DNA of 64,000 nucleotides from Phocaeicola barnesiae DSM 18169 = JCM 13652 (lineage in GTDB: Bacteria > Bacteroidota > Bacteroidia > Bacteroidales > Bacteroidaceae): assembly GCF_000374585.1 (NCBI RefSeq), contig NZ_KB894656.1:1-64000 (forward strand). Direction: 5' to 3'. Positions 53,923-62,913 of this stretch are shown here, one piece after another. Both the position numbers and the translations under genes were made by a program. The notes below the pieces were generated by a model. It worked only from the letters and a program-made list of their open reading frames with translations. It made no database searches and was not told the DNA's origin. Each line of letters opens with the position of its first letter. Within the stretch, counting starts at the first letter, position 1.

Positions 53923-55257
53923 TCAGTCTTCCTTGATACGGATCAGCAGATTCGAAATGATGGCTGTCAATCCACCGGTCGTGATACCGGATGAAAAGAT
54001 ATTCCGGACAGTCTCAGGCAACTGACACAGAATTTCAGGTACCAGTTCTACACTCAATCCGAAAGAGAAGCTCAATGCCATCACCAACGTAGCCTTACGG
54101 TTGATGTTCTGCGCAGCAATAATACGGATACCTGCCGCCGCTACGGTTCCGAACATCAGCAAGGTAGCCCCTCCCAATACAGGTTCAGGCATCAGCGAGA
54201 AAACCAAACCTACTGCCGGGAACAAGCCCAACAGAATCAGAAAACCGGCAATGAAATAACCGACATAACGACTGGCCACCCCAGTCAACTGTATCATTCC
54301 ATTATTCTGGGCAAAGATGGAATTCGGGAAAGAATTGAAAATACCGGCCAACATGGAATTGAATCCATCGGCCAGAATTCCTCCGGAAGCACGCTTCACA
54401 AAAACCTCTCCTTCTACCGGCTCGCCCGAAATCAAAGAATTGGCTGTAATGTCACCATAAGCCTCGATGGCTGTAATCAGATACACCAGTCCTAATCCGA
54501 TGATGGCCGAAAGGTCGAACGAAATGCCGTAACGGAAAGGAACAGGGATATTGAAGCCACCGTAATTCTGAACTGCCGATAAATCAACCATCCCCAATAT
54601 CCACGCCAGTACATACCCGACCATCAGTCCGATAACAATAGAACTCATGCGCAGATAGCGGTTGGAACTGCGGTTAAAGAAAATAATCAAGATCAGCACC
54701 AAAGCAGCCAGCCCGACATGATGAAAAGAGCCGAAACTACCGTCGGCCTGAGCGGACGCGCCACCGCCACAAGCGGAAATTCCAACTTTAATCAGGCTCA
54801 TACCTATCAGTGTCACCACAATTCCTGAAACCAGTGGCGTAATTACCTTACGGGTATATTTCAACACCCGACTGATAAGCATCTCCACCGAGGATGCCAT
54901 GATGGTTGCCCCGAAAACGGCACTCAATCCTCCCGTCAAACCAGCCGAAATAATGGGACCGATGAACGAAAAGCTGGTTCCCTGGATACACAACAGCCCG
55001 CAACCTACAGGTCCTATCCGACGACATTGGATGAATGTAGAGACTCCCGATGCGAACAAGGACATGGAAACCAAGAAACCGGTAGACTCCAAATCGAGTT
55101 TCAAGGCACCAGCAATAATCAACGGAGGTGTAATAATGGCCACAAAGATAGCCAACAAATGCTGGAGTGCTGCAAAGACAGTCTCCTTCAACGGTGGGCG
55201 GTCATTCAGCCCATAAATCAGTCCGGCTCCCCGGACTATTGTATCTTCTTTTCCCAT
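53923..55257 (-). CDS. Nucleobase:cation symporter-2 family xanthine/uracil permease
   Basis: A 444-residue polytopic membrane protein of the NCS2 family with about 14 hydrophobic segments. Typical stretches are LIYGLNDRPPLKETVFAALQ at the N terminus, IGPVGCGLLCIQGTSFSF, and NSMLAGIFNSFPNSIFAQNNG, close to the NCS2 motif with the QNxG turn. It lies three bases behind xpt and the same promoter drives both, so the substrate is most likely xanthine. Assignment as xanthine rather than uracil permease is from this pairing. Confidence 0.92.
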   Translation of the reverse strand: MGKEDTIVRGAGLIYGLNDRPPLKETVFAALQHLLAIFVAIITPPLIIAGALKLDLESTGFLVSMSLFASGVSTFIQCRRIGPVGCGLLCIQGTSFSFIGPIISAGLTGGLSAVFGATIMASSVEMLISRVLKYTRKVITPLVSGIVVTLIGMSLIKVGISACGGGASAQADGSFGSFHHVGLAALVLILIIFFNRSSNRYLRMSSIVIGLMVGYVLAWILGMVDLSAVQNYGGFNIPVPFRYGISFDLSAIIGLGLVYLITAIEAYGDITANSLISGEPVEGEVFVKRASGGILADGFNSMLAGIFNSFPNSIFAQNNGMIQLTGVASRYVGYFIAGFLILLGLFPAVGLVFSLMPEPVLGGATLLMFGTVAAAGIRIIAAQNINRKATLVMALSFSFGLSVELVPEILCQLPETVRNIFSSGITTGGLTAIISNLLIRIKED

Positions 55258-55260
55258 CCT

Positions 55261-55830
55261 TTATTCCTTGATACGAATCTCACAGTTATCCAAACTTTCA
55301 ATGATAGCCAAAGACTCTACATGAATACCTTGCTCACGCAAGTAATCGCCTCCGTGCTGGAATGACTTTTCAATCAGGAAACCCATTCCTACCAGTTCCG
55401 CTCCAGCTTGTTTTACCAAATCAATCACTCCCTTGGCAGCATTACCGTTGGCCAGGAAGTCATCGATAAACAACACCTTATCACCCGGACAAAGGTAATC
55501 ACGGCTGACACACACATCATAGGTACGGTCTTTGGTAAAGGAATACACCTTTGTAGTCAACATGTTCTCCATGGTACTGGGAACCTTTTTCTTGGCAAAG
55601 ACTACCGGTAATTCCAACAGATAGCCCACCATGATAGCCGGAGCTATCCCGCTCGCCTCGATTGTCATCACCTTATTAATCCTGGTACTGGCAAAACGGC
55701 GGACAAATTCTACAGCCATTGATTTCATCAGAATCGGGTCCATCTGATGATTGATAAAATTGTCGACTTTGAGGATTCCTCCCTCAAAGCATTTTCCATC
55801 GCGTAGGATACGCTCCTTCAATGCTTTCAT
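55261..55830 (-). CDS. xpt: Xanthine phosphoribosyltransferase
   Basis: A 189-residue type I phosphoribosyltransferase. The PRPP-binding motif is [17 protein letters not shown], and the N-terminal [14 protein letters not shown] segment is typical of Xpt. [25 protein letters not shown] splits over two strands of the fold. It converts xanthine and PRPP to XMP in purine salvage. A TAACTTTG -7 box (55875-55882, minus strand) precedes it; the permease follows in the same operon. Confidence 0.94.
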   Translation of the reverse strand: MKALKERILRDGKCFEGGILKVDNFINHQMDPILMKSMAVEFVRRFASTRINKVMTIEASGIAPAIMVGYLLELPVVFAKKKVPSTMENMLTTKVYSFTKDRTYDVCVSRDYLCPGDKVLFIDDFLANGNAAKGVIDLVKQAGAELVGMGFLIEKSFQHGGDYLREQGIHVESLAIIESLDNCEIRIKE

Positions 55831-55874
55831 TGCTTTTCGATATTTAGGTAATTGATATGTTCCTTAAAATTCTG

Positions 55875-55882
55875 CAAAGTTA
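55875..55882 (-). promoter_or_regulatory. -7 box of the xpt-permease operon
   Basis: The minus strand reads TAACTTTG, 45 bases before the xpt start, in the sequence ATAACTTTGC, one base different from the att core. Confidence 0.6.
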
Positions 55883-55943
55883 TAGGTTTTTCCGGAAATC
55901 ATCGGTATTTTTCCGGACAACCCGACAAGCATAGACAAAAAAA

Positions 55944-55971
55944 GGATGCAGCGGTATCCCCATCTGCATCC
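55944..55971 (-). terminator. Terminator of the fimbrillin-like gene
   Basis: GGATGCAG and CTGCATCC pair across a 12-base loop, followed on the minus strand by a run of seven T. It lies 25 bases past the stop. Confidence 0.75.
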
Positions 55972-55995
55972 TTTATCATATATCCGGATATGGAA

Positions 55996-56955
55996 TCAAT
56001 CCATTTCCTCGGGAGTATGGTTCTCATCTATCCAGATATCATCTCCCACCTGACTTTCCCAGTTACCGATACTATTGCCTTCTATCAGAATATTTTCTTT
56101 TTTCAGCCGTATCGTATAGGTATAAAGTTTACCGCCCGCATACTCTGATACCAAATTCTCGGTAGAAGCCGTGTAACGAATACCGTTTCGGGTATAATCA
56201 AAACTCAATTTCAAGGAAGACGATAAAGTGACCGGATTAATCAACACCACAAATGTATAACTCTCTCCACTGACTACTGCCTCCGGAGTCAATGTCAGCA
56301 CGGACGTAGACGGAGAACCTGATATCAAACGGTCTTCCGCAAAACTGCTTCCAAAACTATAAGTCTGGCTAGTTACAATGTCCTGTCCTTCATAACTCAC
56401 CTTATGGATAGTCAGCTCATCTTCCGCACTGCTCTTGTTCACCACAATTTTCAGCATAGCATATACATGGTGGAAGGCATTGTCTTCTGTAAAAGAGACC
56501 ACTCCGGCAGCATCGGCATAAGACATCGTACAGTGCCCTGCCAGGAAATCAAACGTACCGATACGCTCCAGTTCACCGGTCTGTGCTGTCAAATCCGGCA
56601 TAGGCACTGACGAACGGGTAGCCGTTTCCTCATAAGGATAGAAAGCACAGAAATGAAAATCTTCCACTTTATTTTCCCAATTCATTGCCGTTTCTGTAGT
56701 CCATCCGCTTTCTTCAAACTCCCAACAGGAAGCTTCATCTTCATCCGGTTGGAAAAGACCAATCCGGTCTGTCAATTCAAAGTTGGATACCCCTTGTTCG
56801 GAAGTGGTGGTTCGACTCGTTACTCCCCCTGAAGCGATGGATGCCTCCAAAAACATCGGTGCATTACTTTCTGGATTTACCTCTTGCAATTCCTCCTTAC
56901 TCTGACAGGCTGCCAACAGACAGCAGACTCCTGCCAATAACATCATTTTTTTCAT
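55996..56955 (-). CDS. Fimbrillin-like lipoprotein
   Basis: A 319-residue lipoprotein. The lipobox LLAACQS at residues 13-19 marks export and lipid attachment. The mature part matches fimbrillin-family proteins of Bacteroidales: an N-terminal domain with FHFCAFYPYEET and a beta-rich C-terminal domain (SLKLSFDYTRNGIRYTAS, LYTYTIRL). Such proteins form cell-surface fimbriae or surface coats. No fimbrial assembly genes are adjacent, so it may be a solitary variant. Confidence 0.8.
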   Translation of the reverse strand: MKKMMLLAGVCCLLAACQSKEELQEVNPESNAPMFLEASIASGGVTSRTTTSEQGVSNFELTDRIGLFQPDEDEASCWEFEESGWTTETAMNWENKVEDFHFCAFYPYEETATRSSVPMPDLTAQTGELERIGTFDFLAGHCTMSYADAAGVVSFTEDNAFHHVYAMLKIVVNKSSAEDELTIHKVSYEGQDIVTSQTYSFGSSFAEDRLISGSPSTSVLTLTPEAVVSGESYTFVVLINPVTLSSSLKLSFDYTRNGIRYTASTENLVSEYAGGKLYTYTIRLKKENILIEGNSIGNWESQVGDDIWIDENHTPEEMD

Positions 56956-57072
56956 GTATTAGAAATTTTAAAATTAATGAATCTGTAATAAGGGAAACGC
57001 CACCTCATCAAGAAACTTCCACTTAAACATGTTTTTTTTCGAAGTTCGCATCACTAGAAAATAACTTTTCCC

Positions 57073-57080
57073 TATTTTTG
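57073..57080 (+). promoter_or_regulatory. -7 box of the alkaline phosphatase gene
   Basis: TATTTTTG lies 33 bases before the ATG at 57114 and matches TAnnTTTG. Confidence 0.6.
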
Positions 57081-57113
57081 CGTCAAAACATTTAACTTTT
57101 TACTGATTCATCC

Positions 57114-58532
57114 ATGAAGAAAGTTTCATTTTTATTCGTATTCATTCTGCTGGCCACTTATTATTCATTTGCCCAGCAGGCCAAGTATGTCTTCTATTTC
57201 ATCGGAGACGGTATGGGTGTTAACCAAGTACAAGGGACAGAACTCTACCGGGGAGAACTGAACGGAAAAATCGGAATCATCCCGTTGCAGTTCACACAGT
57301 TCCCTTATGCTACAGTATCGACCACTTTCTCAGCCACAAACGGCGTAACCGATTCTGCAGCAGCCGGTACTGCACTGGCGACCGGCAACAAGACCAAAAA
57401 CGGAGCCATCGGTGTACTGAAAGATTTGGAAACTCCGGTTAACAGCGTAGCTGTATGGGCGAAAGAAGCCGGACACAAGGTAGGTATCGCTACCAGTGTA
57501 AGTGTAGACCACGCTACCCCAGCCGCCTTCTATGCACATGTTGCCGGCCGTAGCAGCTATTACAGCATCGGTAAAGACCTTTACCGGACAGGTTTCGACT
57601 TTTACGCCGGTTCTGATTTCCTGGAACCGGTAGACAAATCGGGCAAAGACACCGAGAACCTGTATGATTTAGCCGCCAAGAACGGATACGCCATTGCCCG
57701 TGGCTACAAAGACTATCAGAAAAAGAGCAAAAAAGCCGATAAACTCATCCTGTTCCAGTCGGAAGCAGCTTCTGAAAAGGACCGCTATTCCATCCCGTAT
57801 GCCATTGACCGTCAGAAAAACGACCTGACACTACAGGATATTACCCGTTCTGCCTTGAACTTCCTTTCAAAAGACATGTCCAAAGGATTTTTCCTGATGG
57901 TAGAAGGTGGAAAGATTGACTGGGCCTGCCACAGTAACGATGCAGCAACCGCATTCCACGAAGTAGAAGATTTCGACAATGCCATCAAAGTAGCTTACGA
58001 ATTTTACATGCAGCACCCGGATGAAACCCTGATAGTCATCACTGCCGACCATGAAACTGGTGGTATCGTACTGGGTACAGGTCCTTACGAACTGAATCTG
58101 CAAGTGCTGAAAAACCAGAAAGTCAGTGAACAAGGATTTACACGGATTGTCAACAACCTGCGTATGGAAACAAAGAATCAGGTATCCTGGGAAAGCATCC
58201 AGAAAGCTTTGAAAGAAAATTTCGGATTCTGGGACACTGTCAAACTGAACGAAAAACAAGAAGCCCGTTTGAAAGCTGTTTATGAAAAGAGCTTCCAGAA
58301 TCAGGAAGTCAAACTGGAAAAGAGTGAATATGCTCAGGACGAACCCATCGCTTCGGAAGCTAAGCGTATCCTGAACGAAATCGCTTTGGTAGGTTGGACC
58401 AGCGGCGGACATTCAGCCGGTTATGTTCCGGTGTTCGCCATCGGTGCAGGAGCAGATTTGTTCCAAGGCCGTATCGACAATACAGAAATCCCGTTCAAGA
58501 TAGCCGAAGCTGCCGGATATAGCCATCCGTAA
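57114..58532 (+). CDS. Alkaline phosphatase
   Basis: A 472-residue secreted alkaline phosphatase. The signal peptide is FLFVFILLATYYSFAQ. Metal and active-site motifs are FYFIGDGMGVNQ, the serine nucleophile in VTDSAAAGTALATG, VDHATPAAFYAH, GGKIDWACHSND, VITADHETGG and GGHSAGYVP. It hydrolyses phosphomonoesters in the periplasm. It is monocistronic with its own -7 box. The helix-hairpin-helix gene converges on it eight bases beyond its stop. Confidence 0.95.
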   Translation: MKKVSFLFVFILLATYYSFAQQAKYVFYFIGDGMGVNQVQGTELYRGELNGKIGIIPLQFTQFPYATVSTTFSATNGVTDSAAAGTALATGNKTKNGAIGVLKDLETPVNSVAVWAKEAGHKVGIATSVSVDHATPAAFYAHVAGRSSYYSIGKDLYRTGFDFYAGSDFLEPVDKSGKDTENLYDLAAKNGYAIARGYKDYQKKSKKADKLILFQSEAASEKDRYSIPYAIDRQKNDLTLQDITRSALNFLSKDMSKGFFLMVEGGKIDWACHSNDAATAFHEVEDFDNAIKVAYEFYMQHPDETLIVITADHETGGIVLGTGPYELNLQVLKNQKVSEQGFTRIVNNLRMETKNQVSWESIQKALKENFGFWDTVKLNEKQEARLKAVYEKSFQNQEVKLEKSEYAQDEPIASEAKRILNEIALVGWTSGGHSAGYVPVFAIGAGADLFQGRIDNTEIPFKIAEAAGYSHP

Positions 58533-58540
58533 TGCATTCG

Positions 58541-59440
58541 CTATTCGAACGACAGATAAGGAGACAAACGTTCAAGGTCTTTCTCAGTAAACTCCTGAAA
58601 CAAGGAAAGCTGGGAAAGACCTTTTATTTTCCCCCGCTTCCGTCGGTACTCCAGAATAGCTTTAGCCTTATAGAAATCCATGTAAGGATGATTACGCAAA
58701 CGGTCCAGTCCGGCCCGATTCACCGGAATCTGTTCAATAAACGAAACATCACACCGGAACCAACGATTCAATGAATCCGGCCAATGCGACAGTTCATTCA
58801 ACTGCTCGGTCCGGACAAAGCCACCTAACTGCCGACGATAAGCCACAATCATCCGTGCCCTACCGCTTCCGATGCCTGGAACCTGTTTCAATAAAGTCGT
58901 ATCAGCCGTATTCAGTTCTACAACACTTCCTACCGGCAATTTCATGGGAACAAGCGTATCTCTTTGAGCAAATGAGTCTACGGCCTTGCGGGCTGTTTCG
59001 GGTTGAGGGAGGAGTAAATAAGACCTCAACTGTTGAAAAAGTTCCGAATCCAATCCATAAATCCGGGCAAAAGACTCCTCGGAACGAAATACCCCCCCTT
59101 TGGCTCGATAACGGAGGATATTCCGGACGACATTACCGGGTATTCCCAGCGAACGCAACTGGAGTGAATCGGCTGTATTCGGGTCGAAAGGCTGTAAGAC
59201 AACTGTTACAGCCGATTCTTTCCGATAAGAAGGTTTTGCCCGGTAAACACGTTTTTCTTCGTAATCCTGGACCTGTTGCAAAAAAGAATCGATGGCCATT
59301 TCGTGACATACAGGCATTTCAGACTGGCCGTTCCTCCAGAAAAGAAAAGTACCTATACCTCCTAAAAGTACGAATAAAAACAGAAGCAGGCAGATAATCC
59401 TCCGTTCCGAACGGGTATAATAGAAAAAATCATTCCACAT
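58541..59440 (-). CDS. Helix-hairpin-helix membrane-anchored protein
   Basis: A 299-residue protein with one N-terminal membrane helix (IICLLLFLFVLLGGIGTFLFW). Three ComEA-type helix-hairpin-helix repeats follow: FDPNTADSLQLRSLGIPGNVVRN, VELNTADTTLLKQVPGIGSGRAR and AGLDRLRNHPYMDFYKAKAIL. The domain should bind DNA nonspecifically from the periplasmic side, as ComEA does in DNA uptake. No competence genes are adjacent, so a role in uptake is inference. Confidence 0.87.
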   Translation of the reverse strand: MWNDFFYYTRSERRIICLLLFLFVLLGGIGTFLFWRNGQSEMPVCHEMAIDSFLQQVQDYEEKRVYRAKPSYRKESAVTVVLQPFDPNTADSLQLRSLGIPGNVVRNILRYRAKGGVFRSEESFARIYGLDSELFQQLRSYLLLPQPETARKAVDSFAQRDTLVPMKLPVGSVVELNTADTTLLKQVPGIGSGRARMIVAYRRQLGGFVRTEQLNELSHWPDSLNRWFRCDVSFIEQIPVNRAGLDRLRNHPYMDFYKAKAILEYRRKRGKIKGLSQLSLFQEFTEKDLERLSPYLSFE

Positions 59441-59455
59441 CGATTCTTTGTTTTT

Positions 59456-60826
59456 CTATCCCAACAAGCCCAATTCATTCAAGAAAATCACGGCTATTCC
59501 AATAGGAGCGACAAAACGCAACACATTGATATAAACCGGATAATAACTTCCTCTCAATTGGCCGTAGTTGGTCACTTCATCCCGCACCAGCTTACGGTCG
59601 AGTACCCATCCCACAAAGATAGCCGACAGCATGGCTCCTGTAGGAAGCATAATCTTGGCCGTCAGAAAATCCAAAGCACTGAATATCTCCAGTCCGCCGA
59701 TAGTGAAATGCTTCCAGACACCCAAAGACAATGAAGAGACGACACCGACTATCACACAGCCGGATGTTACCAGTGTAGCCGCACGTCCACGTGTAAACCC
59801 GAACTTCTCACACAGAAAAGCCGTAGACACTTCGTGCAGAGAAATGGTAGAAGTCAAAGCTGCCAAAGCCAACAGTACGTAGAAAGCAACCGAGCACAGC
59901 ACAGCCATTACCGGAATTCCCGCAAACGCCTGTTGGAAAACATTCGGCAGGGTAATGAATATCAGAGAGGGACCTGCATCAGGATTGATACCTACCGCAA
60001 AAGCAGCCGGAAAAATTATCAGGCCAGACAAGATAGCCACAAACGTATCAATCAATCCCACACTCATGGCAGTTGCTCCCAGACGTGTATTCGGGCCGAA
60101 ATAAGACGCATAGGTAGAAAGGCAACCCATGCCCAGGCTCAATGAAAAGAAAGCCTGCCCCATCGCACCTAAGAATACATCGGCCGTCACCTTACTGAAA
60201 TCCGGCTTCAACAAGAAGCTGATTCCCTTTTCTGCCCCCGGCAAAGAAACCGAACAGCAGGCTAAAATGACTACCAGTACAAACAAGGCCGGCATCAGAA
60301 TCTTGGCAGAACGTTCAATACCGTCCTTCACCCCTTTCGCCACAACATAATGAGTGATGAACAGGAAAACAGCCAGCCACAACAACGGGCGGAACGAACC
60401 GGCCGAAAAATCATCGAACATCTGGATGTATCCGGCAGGCGTTTTATCGGCCAATCCACCGGTCAGAGCCTGATAAATGTATTCCAACGTCCACCCGGAA
60501 ACGACCGAATAATATCCCAAAATCAAGAAACCTGTCAGCACTCCTAAATAACCGACCCATTTCCATTGGGTTCCAGGTGCCAACACCCTATACGCCTCAC
60601 CGGTACTGGCCTTCGCACGCCTTCCTATAGTAAATTCCGCTATCATGATGGGAAGTCCGAACAGAAAAACCAACCCGACATATATCAGAATGAAAGCAGC
60701 ACCTCCGTGATTTCCGGTCTCATACGGGAAACGCCACACGTTGCCCAATCCTACTGCCGACCCGGCAGCAGCCAAAATCGCGCCCAGTCTACTTCCAAAA
60801 TTCACACGTCCTTCACTATTCTTCAT
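59456..60826 (-). CDS. Neurotransmitter:sodium symporter family transporter
   Basis: A 456-residue polytopic protein of the NSS family. The N terminus reads GSRLGAILAAAGSAVGLGNVWRFPYETGNHGG in the fold, carrying the GNVWRFPY sodium and substrate site. About 12 membrane segments follow, consistent with LeuT-like bacterial transporters. Substrate is likely an amino acid; not defined. A CAAAAATA complement (-7 box) lies 43 bases upstream. Confidence 0.93.
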   Translation of the reverse strand: MKNSEGRVNFGSRLGAILAAAGSAVGLGNVWRFPYETGNHGGAAFILIYVGLVFLFGLPIMIAEFTIGRRAKASTGEAYRVLAPGTQWKWVGYLGVLTGFLILGYYSVVSGWTLEYIYQALTGGLADKTPAGYIQMFDDFSAGSFRPLLWLAVFLFITHYVVAKGVKDGIERSAKILMPALFVLVVILACCSVSLPGAEKGISFLLKPDFSKVTADVFLGAMGQAFFSLSLGMGCLSTYASYFGPNTRLGATAMSVGLIDTFVAILSGLIIFPAAFAVGINPDAGPSLIFITLPNVFQQAFAGIPVMAVLCSVAFYVLLALAALTSTISLHEVSTAFLCEKFGFTRGRAATLVTSGCVIVGVVSSLSLGVWKHFTIGGLEIFSALDFLTAKIMLPTGAMLSAIFVGWVLDRKLVRDEVTNYGQLRGSYYPVYINVLRFVAPIGIAVIFLNELGLLG

Positions 60827-60868
60827 AAATTACCTCGTTTTAGTTACAATTTTACTCTTTACAGCCCA

Positions 60869-60895
60869 CAAAAATACAATCTTTTTATATCTTTG
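60869..60895. promoter_or_regulatory. Divergent -7 boxes for the NSS transporter and VanZ-like genes
   Basis: TATTTTTG on the minus strand (60869-60876) and TATCTTTG on the plus strand (60888-60895) face away from each other within 27 bases. They fit the 5' ends of the two divergent genes. Confidence 0.6.
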
Positions 60896-60917
60896 CCCAT
60901 CAGAAACAACATAAAAT

Positions 60918-61325
60918 ATGCTATATTATATCAAACATTATCCGATATCGCTCATTATCCTAGCAATTATCTGCTATTTGTCCTTTTTCACGCCACCGAA
61001 GACAGATTTGAACGAAATTCCTAATCTCGACAAACTTGTACACTTCTGCATGTACTTCGGATTCAGCAGCATGATTTGGATAGAATATCTATGGTCGCAT
61101 TCTTCCATCCGCTGGAAACGGATAATACCTGGAGCCGTGCTACTCCCTATTCTAATTAGCGGGCTTATAGAAATCCTACAAGAAAACTGCACGGACATGC
61201 GTAGCGGTGACTGGCTGGACTTCCTGGCCAACTCTGTAGGTGCATTGGCATCTATTCCGGCGTGTCATTACATCTACCGTTTCCTGGTATGGAGATACCT
61301 CAAACGGAAGTCTACAGATAAATAA
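60918..61325 (+). CDS. VanZ family membrane protein
   Basis: A 135-residue membrane protein with four hydrophobic segments. The VanZ-type motif is LDKLVHFCMYFGFSSMIWIEYL, followed by LLPILISGLIEILQE and DWLDFLANSVGALAS. The family includes VanZ, which gives low teicoplanin resistance in enterococci, but most members have no known function. Here it is a single host gene with its own -7 box. Confidence 0.82.
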   Translation: MLYYIKHYPISLIILAIICYLSFFTPPKTDLNEIPNLDKLVHFCMYFGFSSMIWIEYLWSHSSIRWKRIIPGAVLLPILISGLIEILQENCTDMRSGDWLDFLANSVGALASIPACHYIYRFLVWRYLKRKSTDK

Positions 61326-61421
61326 ACGCAAAGACACCGGATACTTCACAGCATCCGGTGCCCCCAAACTATAATTTTAAAAATAGAGAGTTATATCATT
61401 TTATTAACAGAAGTCCTTTTG

Positions 61422-61925
61422 TTAGCGGAAGTCCTTCAAATCTTGTTGCAGTTTCTGACGTGTAATGTAGATACGGCTCTTTACTGTACCCAACGGCAAG
61501 CCTAAGCGGTCAGCAATCTCACGGTATTTGAACCCTGACACATACATGGCAAATGGTACACGGTATTCTTTTGAGAGTCCATTTACAATGTGGCGGATTT
61601 CCTTCAAATCGTATGCCACTTCTGTAGAATCCACTTCGATGTCGATTCCTTGATTCAGGAAGTACTGGTTATCGGTTGTATCTACATAAGTCTGGTCACG
61701 TAAAGTTTTCCGGTAGTTGTTGATGAAAATATTCCGCATGATGGTATAAATCCATCCTTTGAAATTGGTTTCATCTGTATATCTATCTTCATTGTCCAAA
61801 GCCTTCAGTGAAGTCTCTTGAAGAAGGTCGTTTGCCTCCTCGTGGTCTGCTGTAAGCTTGTACGCAAAGTTCAGCAGTTCGGGCTGCAAACTAAGCAGGT
61901 TCTGAGCAAAATTAGCTGTTCTCAT
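61422..61925 (-). CDS. ECF-type RNA polymerase sigma factor
   Basis: A 167-residue sigma-70 family protein. Region 2 is LLNFAYKLTADHEEANDLLQE and GWIYTIMRNIFINNYRK. Region 4 holds the DNA-binding GFKYREIADRLGLPLGTVKSRIYITRQKL. No anti-sigma gene is adjacent on either side, so control is not visible here. Its regulon cannot be told from sequence. Confidence 0.92.
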   Translation of the reverse strand: MRTANFAQNLLSLQPELLNFAYKLTADHEEANDLLQETSLKALDNEDRYTDETNFKGWIYTIMRNIFINNYRKTLRDQTYVDTTDNQYFLNQGIDIEVDSTEVAYDLKEIRHIVNGLSKEYRVPFAMYVSGFKYREIADRLGLPLGTVKSRIYITRQKLQQDLKDFR

Positions 61926-62090
61926 AATGGTCTGTTTTCGAGATTAAAATTCTTTTTTGTTTAGTCTCTGCAATATTACAGACAAAAGCATGAGAGCACC
62001 GCCCAAAACCCGTTATCCTATGGGGGTGAAACTATCAATGATAGATTTTACCCCTTAAAATAACAGTTGAAAGGGGGTCAAAAACCCGTT

Positions 62091-62582
62091 TTAACCGATT
62101 TCAGGGTCATTTTTCCAGCGGTTGTAGGGAACTTTCATCAAAAAAGAGTTGTAATACTTCACCTGTCCGGTCACCTCTTCTCCCAAAAAATCCGGACGTT
62201 CGAAAGCCTCATCCTCCGATTTGAGTTCCACTTCCGCCACTACCAGCCCTTCATTGTCGCCATAGAATTCATCTACTTCAAAGGTGTGGTTTCCTACCTT
62301 CACCAGATAACGGGTCTTATCAATCATACCCGGTTCGCACAACCGCATCAGTTCTTCTGCTTCATCCAAGGGCAACTCGTGTTCCCATTCATACCGGCTG
62401 GTTCCGGATGCATTGGATGGGCCTTTTATGGTGAGATAACCTTTCGCATCACGTATTCTCACACGGACTGTCCGTCCACGTATACTGCAGATATAGCCCT
62501 GGCGAATACGACTGCTGCTATCTGCCATCTTCCGGTAAGAATCATCCTTTACCAGAAATTTCCGTTCTATTTCCTGCGCCAT
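62091..62582 (-). CDS. CYTH domain-containing protein
   Basis: A 163-residue CYTH (triphosphate tunnel metalloenzyme) protein. It begins with the ExExK-type motif as EIERKFLV, has VRVRIRDAKGYLTIKG, and later YEWEHELPLDEAEEL with FEVDEFYGDNEGLVVAEVELK. Such proteins hydrolyse triphosphorylated substrates such as inorganic triphosphate. The exact substrate is unknown. Confidence 0.9.
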   Translation of the reverse strand: MAQEIERKFLVKDDSYRKMADSSSRIRQGYICSIRGRTVRVRIRDAKGYLTIKGPSNASGTSRYEWEHELPLDEAEELMRLCEPGMIDKTRYLVKVGNHTFEVDEFYGDNEGLVVAEVELKSEDEAFERPDFLGEEVTGQVKYYNSFLMKVPYNRWKNDPEIG

Positions 62583-62697
62583 AATTAAACCTTATTCCAC
62601 AAAAAAAGCATTGCCACACCGAAGGAACAACAAGCAGGTACAAACTCCTCTCTTGCATCCGCGGATGGCAATGCCTCGACTTAACATTCTTTTCTAC

Positions 62698-62838
62698 TCA
62701 GGAAGCTAACGCATACCCTACAATAATCAGAGCAGCCAACAACAGCAAAGCAATACAAATCGATTTGAACAGGCGGTTCGCCTTTTCTTCTTCCCGTTTG
62801 CTGTAATTTTGCCTCTTGAGATTATTACTCTTTCCCAT
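62698..62838 (-). CDS. Small membrane protein
   Basis: A 46-residue protein, MGKSNNLKRQNYSKREEEKA, followed by one membrane helix (LFKSICIALLLLAALIIVGYALAS). A TATTTTTG -7 box lies 31 bases upstream (62869-62876), supporting expression. It stands between prfB and the CYTH gene. No family is recognised; it is probably a real small host membrane protein. Confidence 0.65.
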   Translation of the reverse strand: MGKSNNLKRQNYSKREEEKANRLFKSICIALLLLAALIIVGYALAS

Positions 62839-62868
62839 AGTTTCTTATATTTAAGATTGAAGATCGTC

Positions 62869-62876
62869 CAAAAATA
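62869..62876 (-). promoter_or_regulatory. -7 box of the small membrane protein
   Basis: The minus strand reads TATTTTTG, 31 bases before the ATG at 62838. Confidence 0.5.
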
Positions 62877-62913
62877 CAATAAATCTGAGAGAAAGCAAAT
62901 AAAAAAACTTTTT